The notes below the pieces were generated by a model. The model searched no databases. It saw nothing but the letters and a program-made list of their open reading frames with translations, and was not told the DNA's origin. A stretch of DNA of 64,000 nucleotides, taken from the NCBI GenBank assembly GCA_910589075.1, contig CAJUSK010000005.1, positions 124,001-188,000 on the forward strand, read 5' to 3'. Each line of letters starts with the position of its first letter. Position 1 is the first letter of the stretch. Shown here piece by piece: positions 8,433 to 17,967 of the stretch. The translations under genes were made by a program, and so were the position numbers. This DNA is from an uncultured Lachnospiraceae bacterium (GTDB lineage: Bacteria; Bacillota; Clostridia; Lachnospirales; Lachnospiraceae).

Positions 8433-9551
8433 ATGCAGAGATTAGTGCATACACCGGAAGGTGTAAGAGATATATACGGAGAAGAATATGCAAAAAAACT
8501 ACTGACGGAAGAAAAGATCCATCAGGTGTTTCACAGATATGGCTATCAGGATATACAGACCCCGACGTTTGAATTTTTTGATGTGTTTTCCAGGGAGATC
8601 GGTACCAGACCGTCCAGGGATCTGTATAAATTTTTTGACAAGGAAGGGAATACGCTGGTGCTGCGGCCGGATTTTACGCCGTCCATTGCCAGGTGTGCAG
8701 CGAAATATTTTATGGAGGAAGAGCGGCCGCGGCGGTTTTGCTATGCGGGTAATGCTTTTAGCAATACTTCAGAACTGCAGGGGAAATTAAAAGAAGTCAC
8801 TCAGATGGGGAGCGAGCTCATTGGGGACGTCTCCGCCCAGGCAGATGCGGAGATGGCTGCCATGATGATTGAAACGCTGAAAAGTGCCGGATTGTCAAAG
8901 TTTCAGGTCAGCATCGGACAGGTGGAATATTATAAAGGCATCTGTCAGGAAGCCGGGCTGTCGGAAGAAATGGAATTGGAACTGCGGGAATACATTTCAT
9001 CCAAAAATTACTTCGGCGCCGAAGATTTTCTGCTCCGCAAAAAAGTTCCACGCCATTACTGTAATATGCTGATTAAATCGGCGGAATTGCTGGGCGGTGT
9101 GGAGATTTTGCAGGAGGCGGGGAAAGCGGTCACAAATGAGCGTGCCGTTGCCGCTATCCGGCGTCTGGAGCAGATATATGATGCGCTCTGCGCTTATGGT
9201 GTGGAAAAATATGTTTCATTTGACCTTGGGATGCTGAGCAAATACAGATATTATACAGGTGTGATTATGAAAGCCTATACCTATGGTGTGGGAGATGCCA
9301 TTGTGACCGGCGGGCGCTATGACAGTCTGCTGGGATATTTTGGCAGGACCAGGCCGGCCATCGGTTTTATGATTTCCATCGACGCACTGATGGAAGCCCT
9401 GTCCAGACAGGGAATTAAGGTGGATATACAGCAACAGGTTTCCGTTATGACCTACAGGCCGGACACGTTTGAAGACGCAGTAAAGGAAGCCGCGCGACGC
9501 AGGGCGGCCGGCGAATGGATTGAACTGATACCAGAGGAGGATGAGCAATGA
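8433..9551 (+). CDS. hisZ: ATP phosphoribosyltransferase regulatory subunit HisZ
   Basis: 372 residues, a class II aminoacyl-tRNA synthetase-like fold without tRNA-charging function. The HisRS-like regions include TPTFEFFDVFSRE, LVLRPDFTPSIAR (motif 2 region) and GGRYDSLLGYFGRTRPAIGF (motif 3 region). HisZ is required for activity and histidine feedback of the short HisG enzyme, and short hisG follows with a four-base ATGA overlap. It is the first gene of the his operon; the start follows GAGGAA. No T-box leader is visible in the 66 bases upstream. Confidence 0.92.
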   Translation: MQRLVHTPEGVRDIYGEEYAKKLLTEEKIHQVFHRYGYQDIQTPTFEFFDVFSREIGTRPSRDLYKFFDKEGNTLVLRPDFTPSIARCAAKYFMEEERPRRFCYAGNAFSNTSELQGKLKEVTQMGSELIGDVSAQADAEMAAMMIETLKSAGLSKFQVSIGQVEYYKGICQEAGLSEEMELELREYISSKNYFGAEDFLLRKKVPRHYCNMLIKSAELLGGVEILQEAGKAVTNERAVAAIRRLEQIYDALCAYGVEKYVSFDLGMLSKYRYYTGVIMKAYTYGVGDAIVTGGRYDSLLGYFGRTRPAIGFMISIDALMEALSRQGIKVDIQQQVSVMTYRPDTFEDAVKEAARRRAAGEWIELIPEEDEQ

Positions 9552-10198
9552 AAGAAGAGCGGCGTTATCTGACGTTTGCCCTGGGAAAGGGGAGGCTGGC
9601 GGATAAAACCATGGAACTGCTGGAATCCGTTGGTATTACCTGCGAAGAAATGAAAGATAAACATTCACGTAAACTGATTTTTGTCAATGAAGAGCTGGGA
9701 CTTAAATTTTTTCTTTCCAAAAATCCGGATGTACCCACATATGTGGAATATGGCGCCGCGGATATCGGCGTTGTGGGGAGTGATATTCTCAGGGAAGAAA
9801 ATAAAAGGGTGTATGAAGTGCTGGATCTGGGATTTGGAAAATGTCGTATGTGTGTCTGTGGGCCCAGAGAGGCGCAGGTTTTGTTACAGCATCATGAAAT
9901 GATCCGGGTGGCCAGCAAATATCCCAATACGGCGAAAGATTACTTTTATAATAAAAAGCACCAGACCGTGGATATCATCAAGCTGAACGGTTCTGTGGAA
10001 CTGGGGCCCATCGTAAAGCTGTCTGATGTAATTGTGGATATTGTGGAGACCGGTTCCACGCTGCGGGAAAACGGACTGGATGTGCTGGAAGAGATTTGTC
10101 CGATTTCCGCCAGGATGATTGTAAACAGGGTCAGTATGCAGATGGAGGCCGAACGGATACGAAACATGATCGGTATGCTGCGGGACAAAATAGGATAG
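9548..10198 (+). CDS. hisG: ATP phosphoribosyltransferase, short form
   Basis: 216 residues, the short HisG form lacking the C-terminal ACT-like regulatory domain, consistent with its dependence on HisZ encoded just upstream. It catalyses the first step of histidine synthesis, ATP + PRPP to phosphoribosyl-ATP. Recognisable are ALGKGRLADKTMELL, DVPTYVEYGAADIGVVGSDIL, and the PRPP-binding loop in VDIVETGSTLRENGL. The hisD start follows 10 bases later with its own AGGAG. Confidence 0.93.
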   Translation: MKEERRYLTFALGKGRLADKTMELLESVGITCEEMKDKHSRKLIFVNEELGLKFFLSKNPDVPTYVEYGAADIGVVGSDILREENKRVYEVLDLGFGKCRMCVCGPREAQVLLQHHEMIRVASKYPNTAKDYFYNKKHQTVDIIKLNGSVELGPIVKLSDVIVDIVETGSTLRENGLDVLEEICPISARMIVNRVSMQMEAERIRNMIGMLRDKIG

Positions 10199-10208
10199 GA
10201 GCAACAGT

Positions 10209-11501
10209 ATGAAAAAAATCAAATTGACAGATGACACCAAAAAAGGGCTGTTGCAGGCATTGTTAAAACGCAGCCCCAGTCAGTATGGCGCATATGAAAA
10301 AACAGTGGCGGAGATTATCAGCCGCATCCGGGAGCAGGGAGATCAGGCGTTGTTTGCCTGTACAAAGGAATTTGACCATTTCGAGACAAATGCTTCCAAT
10401 ATTCTGGTGACAGAGGCGGAGATTGACAAGGCAGTGGATGCCCTGGAGCCGGAATTTGTAAAGGTCATGGAAAAAGCGGCTTCCAATATCCGCTCTTTTC
10501 ATGAAAAGCAGGTGCGTAACAGTTGGATGGATGTGCGGGAAGACGGCAGTATTCTGGGACAGCGGATCCTTCCCATTGCAAGGGCCGGTGTCTATGTGCC
10601 CGGCGGAAAAGCAGCTTATCCTTCCAGTGTACTGATGAATGTAATTCCCGCAAAAGTGGCAGGGGTGCCGGAAATCATTATGACCACACCGCCCTCCGGG
10701 GATGGGAGTATCGATCCTGCCACGTTGGCAGCGGCACGGATCGCGGGGGTGGATAAGGTATACCGGGCAGGGGGCGCACAGGCCATTGCCGCCATGGCTT
10801 TCGGCACGGAAAGTATTCCCAGGACGGATAAAATCACCGGGCCGGGCAATATTTTCGTAGCGCTGGCAAAAAAAGCGGTATATGGGCATGTGAGCATTGA
10901 TTCTGTCGCCGGCCCCAGTGAAATTCTTGTGTTGGCGGATGAGACGGCAAATCCCCGTTATGTGGCGGCGGATCTGCTTTCGCAGGCGGAGCATGACGAA
11001 CTGGCTTCGGCCATTTTGATTACGGTCAGCGAAAAACTGGCGCAGCAGGTGGAGACGGAGATAGAAGACTTCCTCAGCAGGCTTTCCCGTCGGGAAATTA
11101 TGGAAAAATCACTGGAAAATTATGGGTATATCCTGTTGGCGGACAGTCTGTCGGATGCCATTGACGCCGCCAATGAAATTGCCAGTGAACATCTGGAGAT
11201 TCTGACGGAAAATCCATTTGAAGTCATGACACAGATACGGAATGCGGGAGCGGTCTTTCTGGGAGAACATTCCTGCGAACCGCTGGGCGATTATTTTGCC
11301 GGGCCCAATCATATTCTGCCCACCAATGGAACGGCGCGTTTCTTTTCGCCTCTCGGTGTGGACGATTTTATTAAGAAATCCAGTATTATTTCTTATTCCA
11401 GGGAAGCGCTGGAGAAGGCCCATGGGGATATAGAACTGTTTGCCCGCCGTGAAGGGCTGACGGCCCACGAAAATTCCATCAAAGTCAGATTCGAACAATA
11501 G
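10209..11501 (+). CDS. hisD: Histidinol dehydrogenase
   Basis: 430 residues, standard length. It carries out the last two oxidations of histidine synthesis (L-histidinol to L-histidine, NAD+ and Zn2+ dependent). Signatures: YVPGGKAAYPSSVLMN, the KVYRAGGAQAIAAMA block, ITGPGN, SIDSVAGPSEILVLAD, SQAEHDE, and the C-terminal GEHSCEPLGDYFAGPNH, which holds the catalytic Glu-His pair and zinc ligands. Transcription continues into the HisF-like/HisIE gene after an 80-base gap. Confidence 0.95.
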   Translation: MKKIKLTDDTKKGLLQALLKRSPSQYGAYEKTVAEIISRIREQGDQALFACTKEFDHFETNASNILVTEAEIDKAVDALEPEFVKVMEKAASNIRSFHEKQVRNSWMDVREDGSILGQRILPIARAGVYVPGGKAAYPSSVLMNVIPAKVAGVPEIIMTTPPSGDGSIDPATLAAARIAGVDKVYRAGGAQAIAAMAFGTESIPRTDKITGPGNIFVALAKKAVYGHVSIDSVAGPSEILVLADETANPRYVAADLLSQAEHDELASAILITVSEKLAQQVETEIEDFLSRLSRREIMEKSLENYGYILLADSLSDAIDAANEIASEHLEILTENPFEVMTQIRNAGAVFLGEHSCEPLGDYFAGPNHILPTNGTARFFSPLGVDDFIKKSSIISYSREALEKAHGDIELFARREGLTAHENSIKVRFEQ

Positions 11502-11581
11502 GAAATATACTATGAAAATTTTCAGGTGCCATGCATCTAAAATCTGCATGTCTGCCGTGCAATGTCAGTGAAGGAGTACAT

Positions 11582-12871
11582 ATGAATATAAAAAAGTTTA
11601 TCCCCTGCATCTTTCTGTATAAAAAACATGCGGTGGCCGCATTTGAGGACAAGGATACGGTGATCAGTATGAATCCTGTGGAATTGTCCCGTTTTTACAG
11701 GGATAACGGCGCCGATGGACTGATCGTATTTGATCTGTCCGGCGATGACGACCGGGAACATGAAGAAGCGCTGGACTGTATCAAAGCGATTTGCAGCGGG
11801 GTGGATATTCCGGTAACCGGTGCGGGTCATGTAAAACGGATGGAAGATATAAAAAAGCTGCTGTATGCCGGTTGTAGTAAGGCGGCTTTGAACTATTCAA
11901 ATCCGGATAATATTGCCCTGACGCAGGAAGTTTCCCTGCGGTTTGGCAGGGAAAAAATTGCGGCCTGTGTGGAAGACGGGAAAACCATATCGGATCAAAA
12001 GGAACTTCTGGAGACATATGTCTGTGAACTGATCCTGATCAGGGAAACCATACTGAAAGCCTGTGTGGGTTGTTCCAGTGTACCCTTTATCGCCATGCTT
12101 CCTGAAATGACTCTGGACAAGCTGTTGGATACGCTGAATTATATAGATCTGTGCGGGGTTACCGGGCGTCTTGTCAATAAAAATGCAAAAGAAATTATGG
12201 CGCTGAAAACGCTCTGTGCAGATAAGGGTGTTTCCGTAGATATTCCCGGCATGGAAGTGAAGTGGGAAGATTTCAAAAAAAATTCCGATGGGATGGTTCC
12301 TGTGGTTGTACAGGATGACCAGACCGAACAGGTATTGATGGTAGCCTATATGAACCAGGAGGCTTATGAAGCTACGCTGAAAACAGGGCGGATGACCTAT
12401 TACAGCCGGAGTCGGCAGGAACTGTGGCTGAAAGGGGAGACCAGCGGCCATTTTCAATATGTTCGGAGTCTGACGGCGGATTGTGATATGGATACAATCC
12501 TGGCCAGGGTTTCCCAGGTGGGAGCAGCCTGCCATACCGGAAAGTATTCCTGCTTTTTCAATGAGATTGTCAGAAAAAAGGGAAAAGAAGAGAATCCCCT
12601 GAAAATTTTCCAGTCTGTTCTGGAAGTGATCAAAGACAGAAAGACCCATCCCAAAGAAGGGTCTTATACCAACTATCTCTTTGACAAGGGAATTGACAAG
12701 ATTCTGAAAAAGCTGGGGGAGGAGGCCACTGAAATTGTCATAGCGGCCAAAAATCCCAATCCCAACGAAATCAAATATGAGATTGCCGATTTTCTGTATC
12801 ATATGATGGTGCTGATGGTAGAGAGAGGGGTTACCTGGGAAGAGATTACGGAGGAGCTGGCGCAGCGATAA
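11582..12871 (+). CDS. hisIE: Fusion: degenerate HisF-like barrel + HisI + HisE
   Basis: 429 residues in three parts. Residues ~1-215 resemble a HisA/HisF TIM barrel (opening MNIKKFIPCIFLYKK; GVDIPVTGAGHVKRMEDIKKLL; LTEI-like late blocks), but the opening Asp of HisF (IPCLDVKDG) is Phe here and the second catalytic Asp region (AACVEDGK) is also altered, so cyclase activity is unlikely. Residues ~220-335 are HisI: DCDMD metal motif and ACHTGKYSC cysteines. Residues ~340-429 are HisE: KLGEEATEIVIAAKN and EIADFLYHMMVLM. HisI and HisE hydrolyse phosphoribosyl-ATP and open the adenine ring, the second and third pathway steps. The ATG at 11582 has GAAGGAG; an upstream ATG at 11531 does not. The barrel domain's role is unknown. 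Confidence 0.88.
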   Translation: MNIKKFIPCIFLYKKHAVAAFEDKDTVISMNPVELSRFYRDNGADGLIVFDLSGDDDREHEEALDCIKAICSGVDIPVTGAGHVKRMEDIKKLLYAGCSKAALNYSNPDNIALTQEVSLRFGREKIAACVEDGKTISDQKELLETYVCELILIRETILKACVGCSSVPFIAMLPEMTLDKLLDTLNYIDLCGVTGRLVNKNAKEIMALKTLCADKGVSVDIPGMEVKWEDFKKNSDGMVPVVVQDDQTEQVLMVAYMNQEAYEATLKTGRMTYYSRSRQELWLKGETSGHFQYVRSLTADCDMDTILARVSQVGAACHTGKYSCFFNEIVRKKGKEENPLKIFQSVLEVIKDRKTHPKEGSYTNYLFDKGIDKILKKLGEEATEIVIAAKNPNPNEIKYEIADFLYHMMVLMVERGVTWEEITEELAQR

Positions 12872-12892
12872 GAATTGGCAGCAATCAAGAGG

Positions 12893-12925
12893 TATTTTGC
12901 CATTATCTGCGGGTATGGCAAAATA
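12893..12925 (+). terminator. Probable terminator of the his operon
   Basis: A perfect 11-bp stem (12893-12903 with 12915-12925) encloses an 11-base loop. It starts 22 bases after the hisIE stop and is followed by TGTTACAA and a run of seven T. The U-run is displaced by about eight bases, so termination may be partial. A role as an operator or mRNA-stabilising hairpin is also possible. Confidence 0.5.
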
Positions 12926-13013
12926 TGTTACAATTTTTTTACAAAATATTATAGAAATATTTCGAATTTTATATTATACTAAGTACAATACAAACAGGAG
13001 GAATGAAATACAT

Positions 13014-14768
13014 ATGAAGAAATATCTGAAAAAGACAGCGGCGGTACTGTGTGCCCTGGCAGTCCTTTCCAATATTCCTGCCGTGCATGCAGAGGCTGCG
13101 GTCACATCGGCCCAGGCCATTGCCAAAGGTGTGGATGTCTCCAAATATCAGGGGGCCATTGACTGGGGCAGTGTGGCAGCGCAGGGCTACACCTTTGCGT
13201 TTATCAAGCTGGGAAGCAGCAAGAGTGGTGTGGATCCGTACTTTGTCCCCAATATGGCGGGGGCATCTGCCGTAGGGATGCGGACAGGCGCTTATGTATA
13301 CTCGTATGCCACGACGGTGGAAGGGGCTGTGGCGGAAGCGACCATGGCGGTCAACGCTCTGCAGAATATGCCCATCTCTTTCCCGGTGGTTTTTGACATC
13401 GAGGATACGGTGCACAAACCGCTGACGCCTCAACAGCAGCAGGAAATTGTTACAGCATTCTGTACGGTTGTGGAAAACGCGGGCTATTATCCCATGGTTT
13501 ACGCCAGCAAGAACTGGTTCTTAACCCGGCTCGGTCATACGGTTTATGACCAATGGGTGGCACAATATGCCGATGCCTGCGATTATCCTCTGCCCTTTTC
13601 GGTATGGCAGGCGACCAGCAACGGCGCAGTGCCCGGCATCAATGGCAGGGTGGACATCAATTACCTGTACAAGGACTATTCTCAGGAAATCATCCAGACA
13701 GGATGGGTGATGAGAAAAGGATTCAACTATTTCTATGAGAACTGGCATATGAAAACCGGTTGGATCAATTATGCGGATGCAATCTGGTATACGGATCCAC
13801 AGGGCCGTATGGTAACAGGCTGGCAGGATCTGGAAAACAATGGCACAAAACGGTATTTTACCCCCCAGGGTCCTATGGCCATTGGTATTGTGCCGGTTGG
13901 GGAGCATACCTATTATTTTGCTCCGGACGGTATTATGCAGACAGGCTGGCAGACCATCGGTGGCCTCAGATACCTGTTAAGCCCGGAAGGGATCATGCAG
14001 TTCGGCTGGTACAACGCACCGGAAGGCACTTACTATTTTGCGGAAAACGGCGCCATGGCTACCGGCTGGCTTACCCTGGCGGACCAGAAAACCTACCACT
14101 TTGACGAAGAAAAGGGGATTCTCTCCACGGCAACCTTTGTTACGACAAATGGTGTGAGATTTTATGTGGATGTGGATGGTTCCATGGTCAGAGGCTTTAA
14201 GAACATCAATGGTGCAAATTACTACTTTGCTCCGGACGGCGCTATGCAGACAGGCTTCTTCCCTATTGACGGCAAGTATTATTACTTCAATGCAGAAGGC
14301 GTGATGCAGACAGGCTGGCAGACCATGCAGGGACAGAGATTTTATTTTGATCCCGCTTCGGGTATTATGCAGACAGGCCTGATCAGCGATGGAACGAACC
14401 AGTATTATCTGGCACCCAATGGTGCGGCAACAGTGGGCTGGCAGGATGTGGGCGGCAAGAGATATCATTTCGATGAGACAACCAATGCCATGAGTGTCAA
14501 CACGCTTGTTACTACAAACGGCGTTACCTTCTTTGTCGGTATTGACGGAACTGTACAGACTGGCTGGCAGAATGTGGGCGGCGTACTGTATTACTTCCAG
14601 GAAGACGGCAGCATGGCAGTTAACGTGGCTCTGACGATTGACGGTGTGCCTTATCAGTTCGATGCAAATGGCATCGGCACGGCAGTGATCGTTCCGGTAC
14701 TTGACCCTGCGGCTCCTGTGCCGGGGGCAGTGGTTCCTGCGCCGGAAGCGCCTTTACCGGTTTCATAA
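13014..14768 (+). CDS. Secreted GH25 lysozyme with wall-binding repeats
   Basis: 584 residues. A signal peptide ends near Ala26 (AVHA/EA). The GH25 muramidase domain spans about 39-225, with expected acidic residues Asp41 (GVDVSKYQG), Asp128 and Glu130 (VVFDIED). About 13 choline-binding-type repeats follow (units such as TGWQ, YYF, DG, MQTGW), then a Pro/Ala/Val-rich tail. It should cleave the MurNAc-GlcNAc bond of peptidoglycan while anchored non-covalently to the wall; it could act in wall turnover or as a secreted bacteriolysin. The ATG at 13014 has AGGAGG; the frame opens earlier but without a ribosome site. TATACT at 12975-12980 is a possible -10 box, with no clear -35. Confidence 0.92.
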   Translation: MKKYLKKTAAVLCALAVLSNIPAVHAEAAVTSAQAIAKGVDVSKYQGAIDWGSVAAQGYTFAFIKLGSSKSGVDPYFVPNMAGASAVGMRTGAYVYSYATTVEGAVAEATMAVNALQNMPISFPVVFDIEDTVHKPLTPQQQQEIVTAFCTVVENAGYYPMVYASKNWFLTRLGHTVYDQWVAQYADACDYPLPFSVWQATSNGAVPGINGRVDINYLYKDYSQEIIQTGWVMRKGFNYFYENWHMKTGWINYADAIWYTDPQGRMVTGWQDLENNGTKRYFTPQGPMAIGIVPVGEHTYYFAPDGIMQTGWQTIGGLRYLLSPEGIMQFGWYNAPEGTYYFAENGAMATGWLTLADQKTYHFDEEKGILSTATFVTTNGVRFYVDVDGSMVRGFKNINGANYYFAPDGAMQTGFFPIDGKYYYFNAEGVMQTGWQTMQGQRFYFDPASGIMQTGLISDGTNQYYLAPNGAATVGWQDVGGKRYHFDETTNAMSVNTLVTTNGVTFFVGIDGTVQTGWQNVGGVLYYFQEDGSMAVNVALTIDGVPYQFDANGIGTAVIVPVLDPAAPVPGAVVPAPEAPLPVS

Positions 14769-14789
14769 ACAAACCTATTGTCATGAATC

Positions 14790-14820
14790 AAGGAGATGTC
14801 CACAGGGCATCTCCTTTTTT
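14790..14820 (+). terminator. Rho-independent terminator after the GH25 gene
   Basis: A nine-bp stem AAGGAGATG / CATCTCCTT (14790-14798 with 14808-14816) is followed by TTTT. It begins 21 bases after the lysozyme stop codon. Confidence 0.9.
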
Positions 14821-14932
14821 CGGTACATAACAGCAGAATACAGACGAAGCGTTCTGTCTGCCGCCGTTTTTTTAATCATAAGCCCGGACCGATTTCCATA
14901 CATATATAGAAATACAGTTACAGGAGAATTAA

Positions 14933-15349
14933 ATGGGATCTCACATTTCCACCGATAAAAAACTGCAACTGATACGGAAAATACGGCAGGAACACCAGAT
15001 GAACCGGAATACCATACGGGGAAGAGAATCATTCCTGTACGGCAAAAGCATGCCCTTTGAATCTTTTCAGGATATGGATATGGAGAATGCTTTGGACATG
15101 GACCTGTCGGTTTCCACATTTCGTTTCCGCATTGCGGCAGCGCTGCTGTTGTTTGGATTTTTCTATATGGTATCGTCCAGGGGAGAATCTGTCTTTGGCA
15201 TTCAGCCTGCAAAGGTTTATGAGGCTGTGGAAACGGATTATTCCCCGATTTTATTTGATTTTATGGACAATATACCGTATACTTTACATGAAACGGACAG
15301 GGACCGGTCTCTGTCTGCACAGGAAACGGATCCTGCACAGCAGGACTGA
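14933..15349 (+). CDS. Small single-pass membrane protein, unknown
   Basis: 138 residues. The N-terminal ~60 residues are charged and begin with many Lys/Arg; one hydrophobic segment lies at about 63-81 (FRIAAALLLFGFFYMVSS). The outer part is acidic, ending SLSAQETDPAQQD. It looks like a type II membrane protein. The start has ACAGGAGAA eight bases upstream. It lies 34 bases before the radical SAM gene on the same strand and may be transcribed with it. I do not recognise the family. Confidence 0.6.
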   Translation: MGSHISTDKKLQLIRKIRQEHQMNRNTIRGRESFLYGKSMPFESFQDMDMENALDMDLSVSTFRFRIAAALLLFGFFYMVSSRGESVFGIQPAKVYEAVETDYSPILFDFMDNIPYTLHETDRDRSLSAQETDPAQQD

Positions 15350-15383
15350 ACAACATGAAACCGATACGGATAAAGGATACACT

Positions 15384-17276
15384 ATGATTCGACAACTTGC
15401 TTTAAGAGATGAAATACTTTTGCAGGTGGAAAAACCTGCAAGATACATTGGCAATGAAACCGGCAGTATTATGAAGGAAATTACCCCCGAAACAATCCGG
15501 TTTGCCATGTGCTTCCCCGATGTATATGAGATTGGCATGTCCCATCTGGGCATTCAGATATTATATGGTATGCTGAATGGCTATGATGATGTATGGTGTG
15601 AACGGGTCTATTCACCCTGGCCGGATCTGGATCAGATGATGCGCAGGGATAAAATCCCTCTGTTTGCACTGGAATCCCAGGATGCCGTAAAGTCCTTTGA
15701 TTTTCTTGGCATGACACTTCAATATGAAATGTGCTACACCAATATTTTGCAGATCCTGGATCTGGCCGGTATTCCGCTGCTGGCAAAGGACCGCAGGGAG
15801 GATGACCCTATCGTCATCGGCGGCGGCCCCTGTGCCTATAATCCGGAACCCATTGCGGACTTTTTTGATCTGTTTTACATCGGGGAAGGAGAAACCCGCT
15901 ACCGGGATCTGCTGGATCTGTACCAGGCGAACCGGGCACAGGGAGGAAGCAGAGAAGCATTTCTCCTGGAAGCAGCCCGGCTGCCGGGTATCTATGCCCC
16001 TGCGTTTTATGAAGTTGTATATTACAATGACGGTACCATCCGTGATTTTTACCCGGTCAGGGAAGGTGTTCCTGAACGCATTGAAAAAGAGCTGGTTATG
16101 GATCTCTCTCATGCCGTTTATCCGGAAAATCCGGTAGTGCCTTTTATAAAGGTAACCCAGGACCGTGTGGTGCTGGAGATACAGCGGGGATGTATCCGGG
16201 GATGCCGTTTTTGTCAGGCGGGACAGCTGTACCGGCCTGTTCGGGAGCGGGATGTGGATATGTTGAAAAAATATGCTCTGACTATGCTGAAAAATACCGG
16301 ACATGAGGAAATTTCTTTGAGTTCTTTAAGTTCCAGTGACTATTCTGCTCTGGAAGAGCTGGTCAATTACCTGATTGACGTATGCGGCCGGGAACATATC
16401 AACATTTCCCTGCCATCGCTGAGGATTGATGCCTTTTCTCTGGATGTGATGAGTAAGGTACAGGATGTGAGAAAGAGCAGTCTGACATTTGCACCGGAAG
16501 CGGGCAGTCAGAGGCTCAGAGATGTCATCAATAAGGGATTGACCGAAGAAGTCATTCTGGAAGGAGCCCGCCAGGCCTTTGCAGGCGGCTGGAGTCGGGT
16601 GAAGCTGTACTTTATGCTGGGCCTGCCAACGGAAACGCCGGATGATATCCGGGCGATTGCCGTTCTGGCCAACCAGATTGCGGCAACCTATTATGACACG
16701 GTTCCAAAAGAAAAGCGCACTGGCAAATGTCAGATTGTGGCAAGTACTTCTTTCTTTGTTCCCAAACCGTTTACACCATTTCAGTGGGCGCCTCAGTGCA
16801 CGAAAGAACAGTTCCTGGAAAAAGCCTATATGACCCGAAGCGCCATAACGGAGCAGTTGAACCAGAAAAGTATCAAATATAACTGGCATGAAGCGGACGC
16901 CAGTGTGCTGGAAGGCGTTATGGCAAGAGGTGACCGGCGGGTGGGACAGGTTATTTTGAAAGCCTATGAAAAAGGCTGCTTTTTCGATGCCTGGGGCGAA
17001 TACTATAAAAATGACCTGTGGCTGGAAGCATTCAGGGAATGCGGGCTGGACATTGCTTTTTATACCACCCGTGAGCGGAGCCTGGATGAAATCCTGCCCT
17101 GGGACTTTATAGACTGTGGCGTGACAAAAGAATATCTGAAGCGGGAGTGGAACAGGGCGCTTCTGGAAGAATGTACGCCAAATTGCCGCGTAAGCTGTCA
17201 GGGCTGCGGCGCTGCACGATATGGCGGCGGTGTCTGTGTGGAAGAAAAGGGGGCGGCCCATGGGAATGAAAATTAG
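15384..17276 (+). CDS. B12-binding-domain radical SAM protein (TIGR03960 type)
   Basis: 630 residues. The N-terminal ~200 residues resemble the B12-binding-like domain of this family, opening VEKPARYIGNE. The radical SAM motif GCIRGCRFC places cysteines at 270, 274 and 277. The C-terminal region ends in a Cys-rich patch (CRVSCQGCGAARYGGGVC) that may hold another metal site. The ATG at 15384 follows AAAGGA and matches the family N-terminus; the same frame opens at 15057 but that segment overlaps the preceding gene. The reaction is unknown. The family partner follows with a 17-base overlap, and RNase E/G and ribosomal genes come next, which suggests a role in RNA or ribosome modification. Confidence 0.88.
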   Translation: MIRQLALRDEILLQVEKPARYIGNETGSIMKEITPETIRFAMCFPDVYEIGMSHLGIQILYGMLNGYDDVWCERVYSPWPDLDQMMRRDKIPLFALESQDAVKSFDFLGMTLQYEMCYTNILQILDLAGIPLLAKDRREDDPIVIGGGPCAYNPEPIADFFDLFYIGEGETRYRDLLDLYQANRAQGGSREAFLLEAARLPGIYAPAFYEVVYYNDGTIRDFYPVREGVPERIEKELVMDLSHAVYPENPVVPFIKVTQDRVVLEIQRGCIRGCRFCQAGQLYRPVRERDVDMLKKYALTMLKNTGHEEISLSSLSSSDYSALEELVNYLIDVCGREHINISLPSLRIDAFSLDVMSKVQDVRKSSLTFAPEAGSQRLRDVINKGLTEEVILEGARQAFAGGWSRVKLYFMLGLPTETPDDIRAIAVLANQIAATYYDTVPKEKRTGKCQIVASTSFFVPKPFTPFQWAPQCTKEQFLEKAYMTRSAITEQLNQKSIKYNWHEADASVLEGVMARGDRRVGQVILKAYEKGCFFDAWGEYYKNDLWLEAFRECGLDIAFYTTRERSLDEILPWDFIDCGVTKEYLKREWNRALLEECTPNCRVSCQGCGAARYGGGVCVEEKGAAHGNEN

Positions 17277-17967
17277 AATACAGTTTTCCAAACATGGCGT
17301 GATGAAATTTATCGGCCATCTGGATATTATGCGTTATTTTCAAAAAGCAATGCGGCGTGCGGAGATTGATATTGCTTATACAGGCGGTTTCAGCCCTCAC
17401 CAGATCATGTCTTTCGCTGCGCCGCTGGGCGTCGGTATGGAAAGCGATGGGGAATATATGGACATTGAAGTGAATTCCCATCAGGGCGGTTCTTCCGTCA
17501 GGGATGCTCTGAATGATGTGATGGCAGACGGTATCAGGGTGCTGTCCGTGAGAGTGCTGCCTGAACACGCCGGGAATGCCATGGCAAGTGTAGCTGCGGC
17601 AGGGTATCAGGTACGGTTCCGTGAAGGACTACGGCCGCATTTCCTTGATGAAGACTTATTGCGCAGGTTCCGCGAAAAAGAAAGTATCCCATTTGTGAAA
17701 CAGACCCGTAAAAAAGAAAGCATACTGGATTTAAAGCCTTCGATTCATGAGTTGAAACTGGAGGGGGATACCGTTTCTATGTTGGTGGATGCCGGCAGTT
17801 CTGTAAATATCAAACCTTCCATGGTTATAGAAGCCCTTTACCGTGAGCATGGGGAAACAATGCCGGAGTTTGCACTGCTGGTTACCCGTACCGAACTGTA
17901 TATGAATGCAGGCACAGACCAGGAGAAGCATTTTGTACCACTCAGAGATGCAGGAGAAGAATTTTGA
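17260..17967 (+). CDS. Radical SAM-associated protein (TIGR03936/DUF2344)
   Basis: 235 residues, full length for this family. The opening KIRIQFSKHGVMKFIGHLDIMRYFQKAMRRA and the motif YTGGFSPHQIMSFAAPLGVG identify the DUF2344 family, always found next to or fused to the TIGR03960 radical SAM protein. The Phe-Ser-Pro-His block looks like an RNA-binding or active-site surface; the function is not known. Its start overlaps the upstream gene. Its TGA stop shares a base with the next ATG (TGATG), indicating translational coupling to RNase E/G. Confidence 0.88.
   Translation: MGMKIRIQFSKHGVMKFIGHLDIMRYFQKAMRRAEIDIAYTGGFSPHQIMSFAAPLGVGMESDGEYMDIEVNSHQGGSSVRDALNDVMADGIRVLSVRVLPEHAGNAMASVAAAGYQVRFREGLRPHFLDEDLLRRFREKESIPFVKQTRKKESILDLKPSIHELKLEGDTVSMLVDAGSSVNIKPSMVIEALYREHGETMPEFALLVTRTELYMNAGTDQEKHFVPLRDAGEEF

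Noticed and set aside
15057..15383. Longer N-terminus for the radical SAM protein
   Set aside because: Overlaps another gene in a different frame and has no family resemblance.
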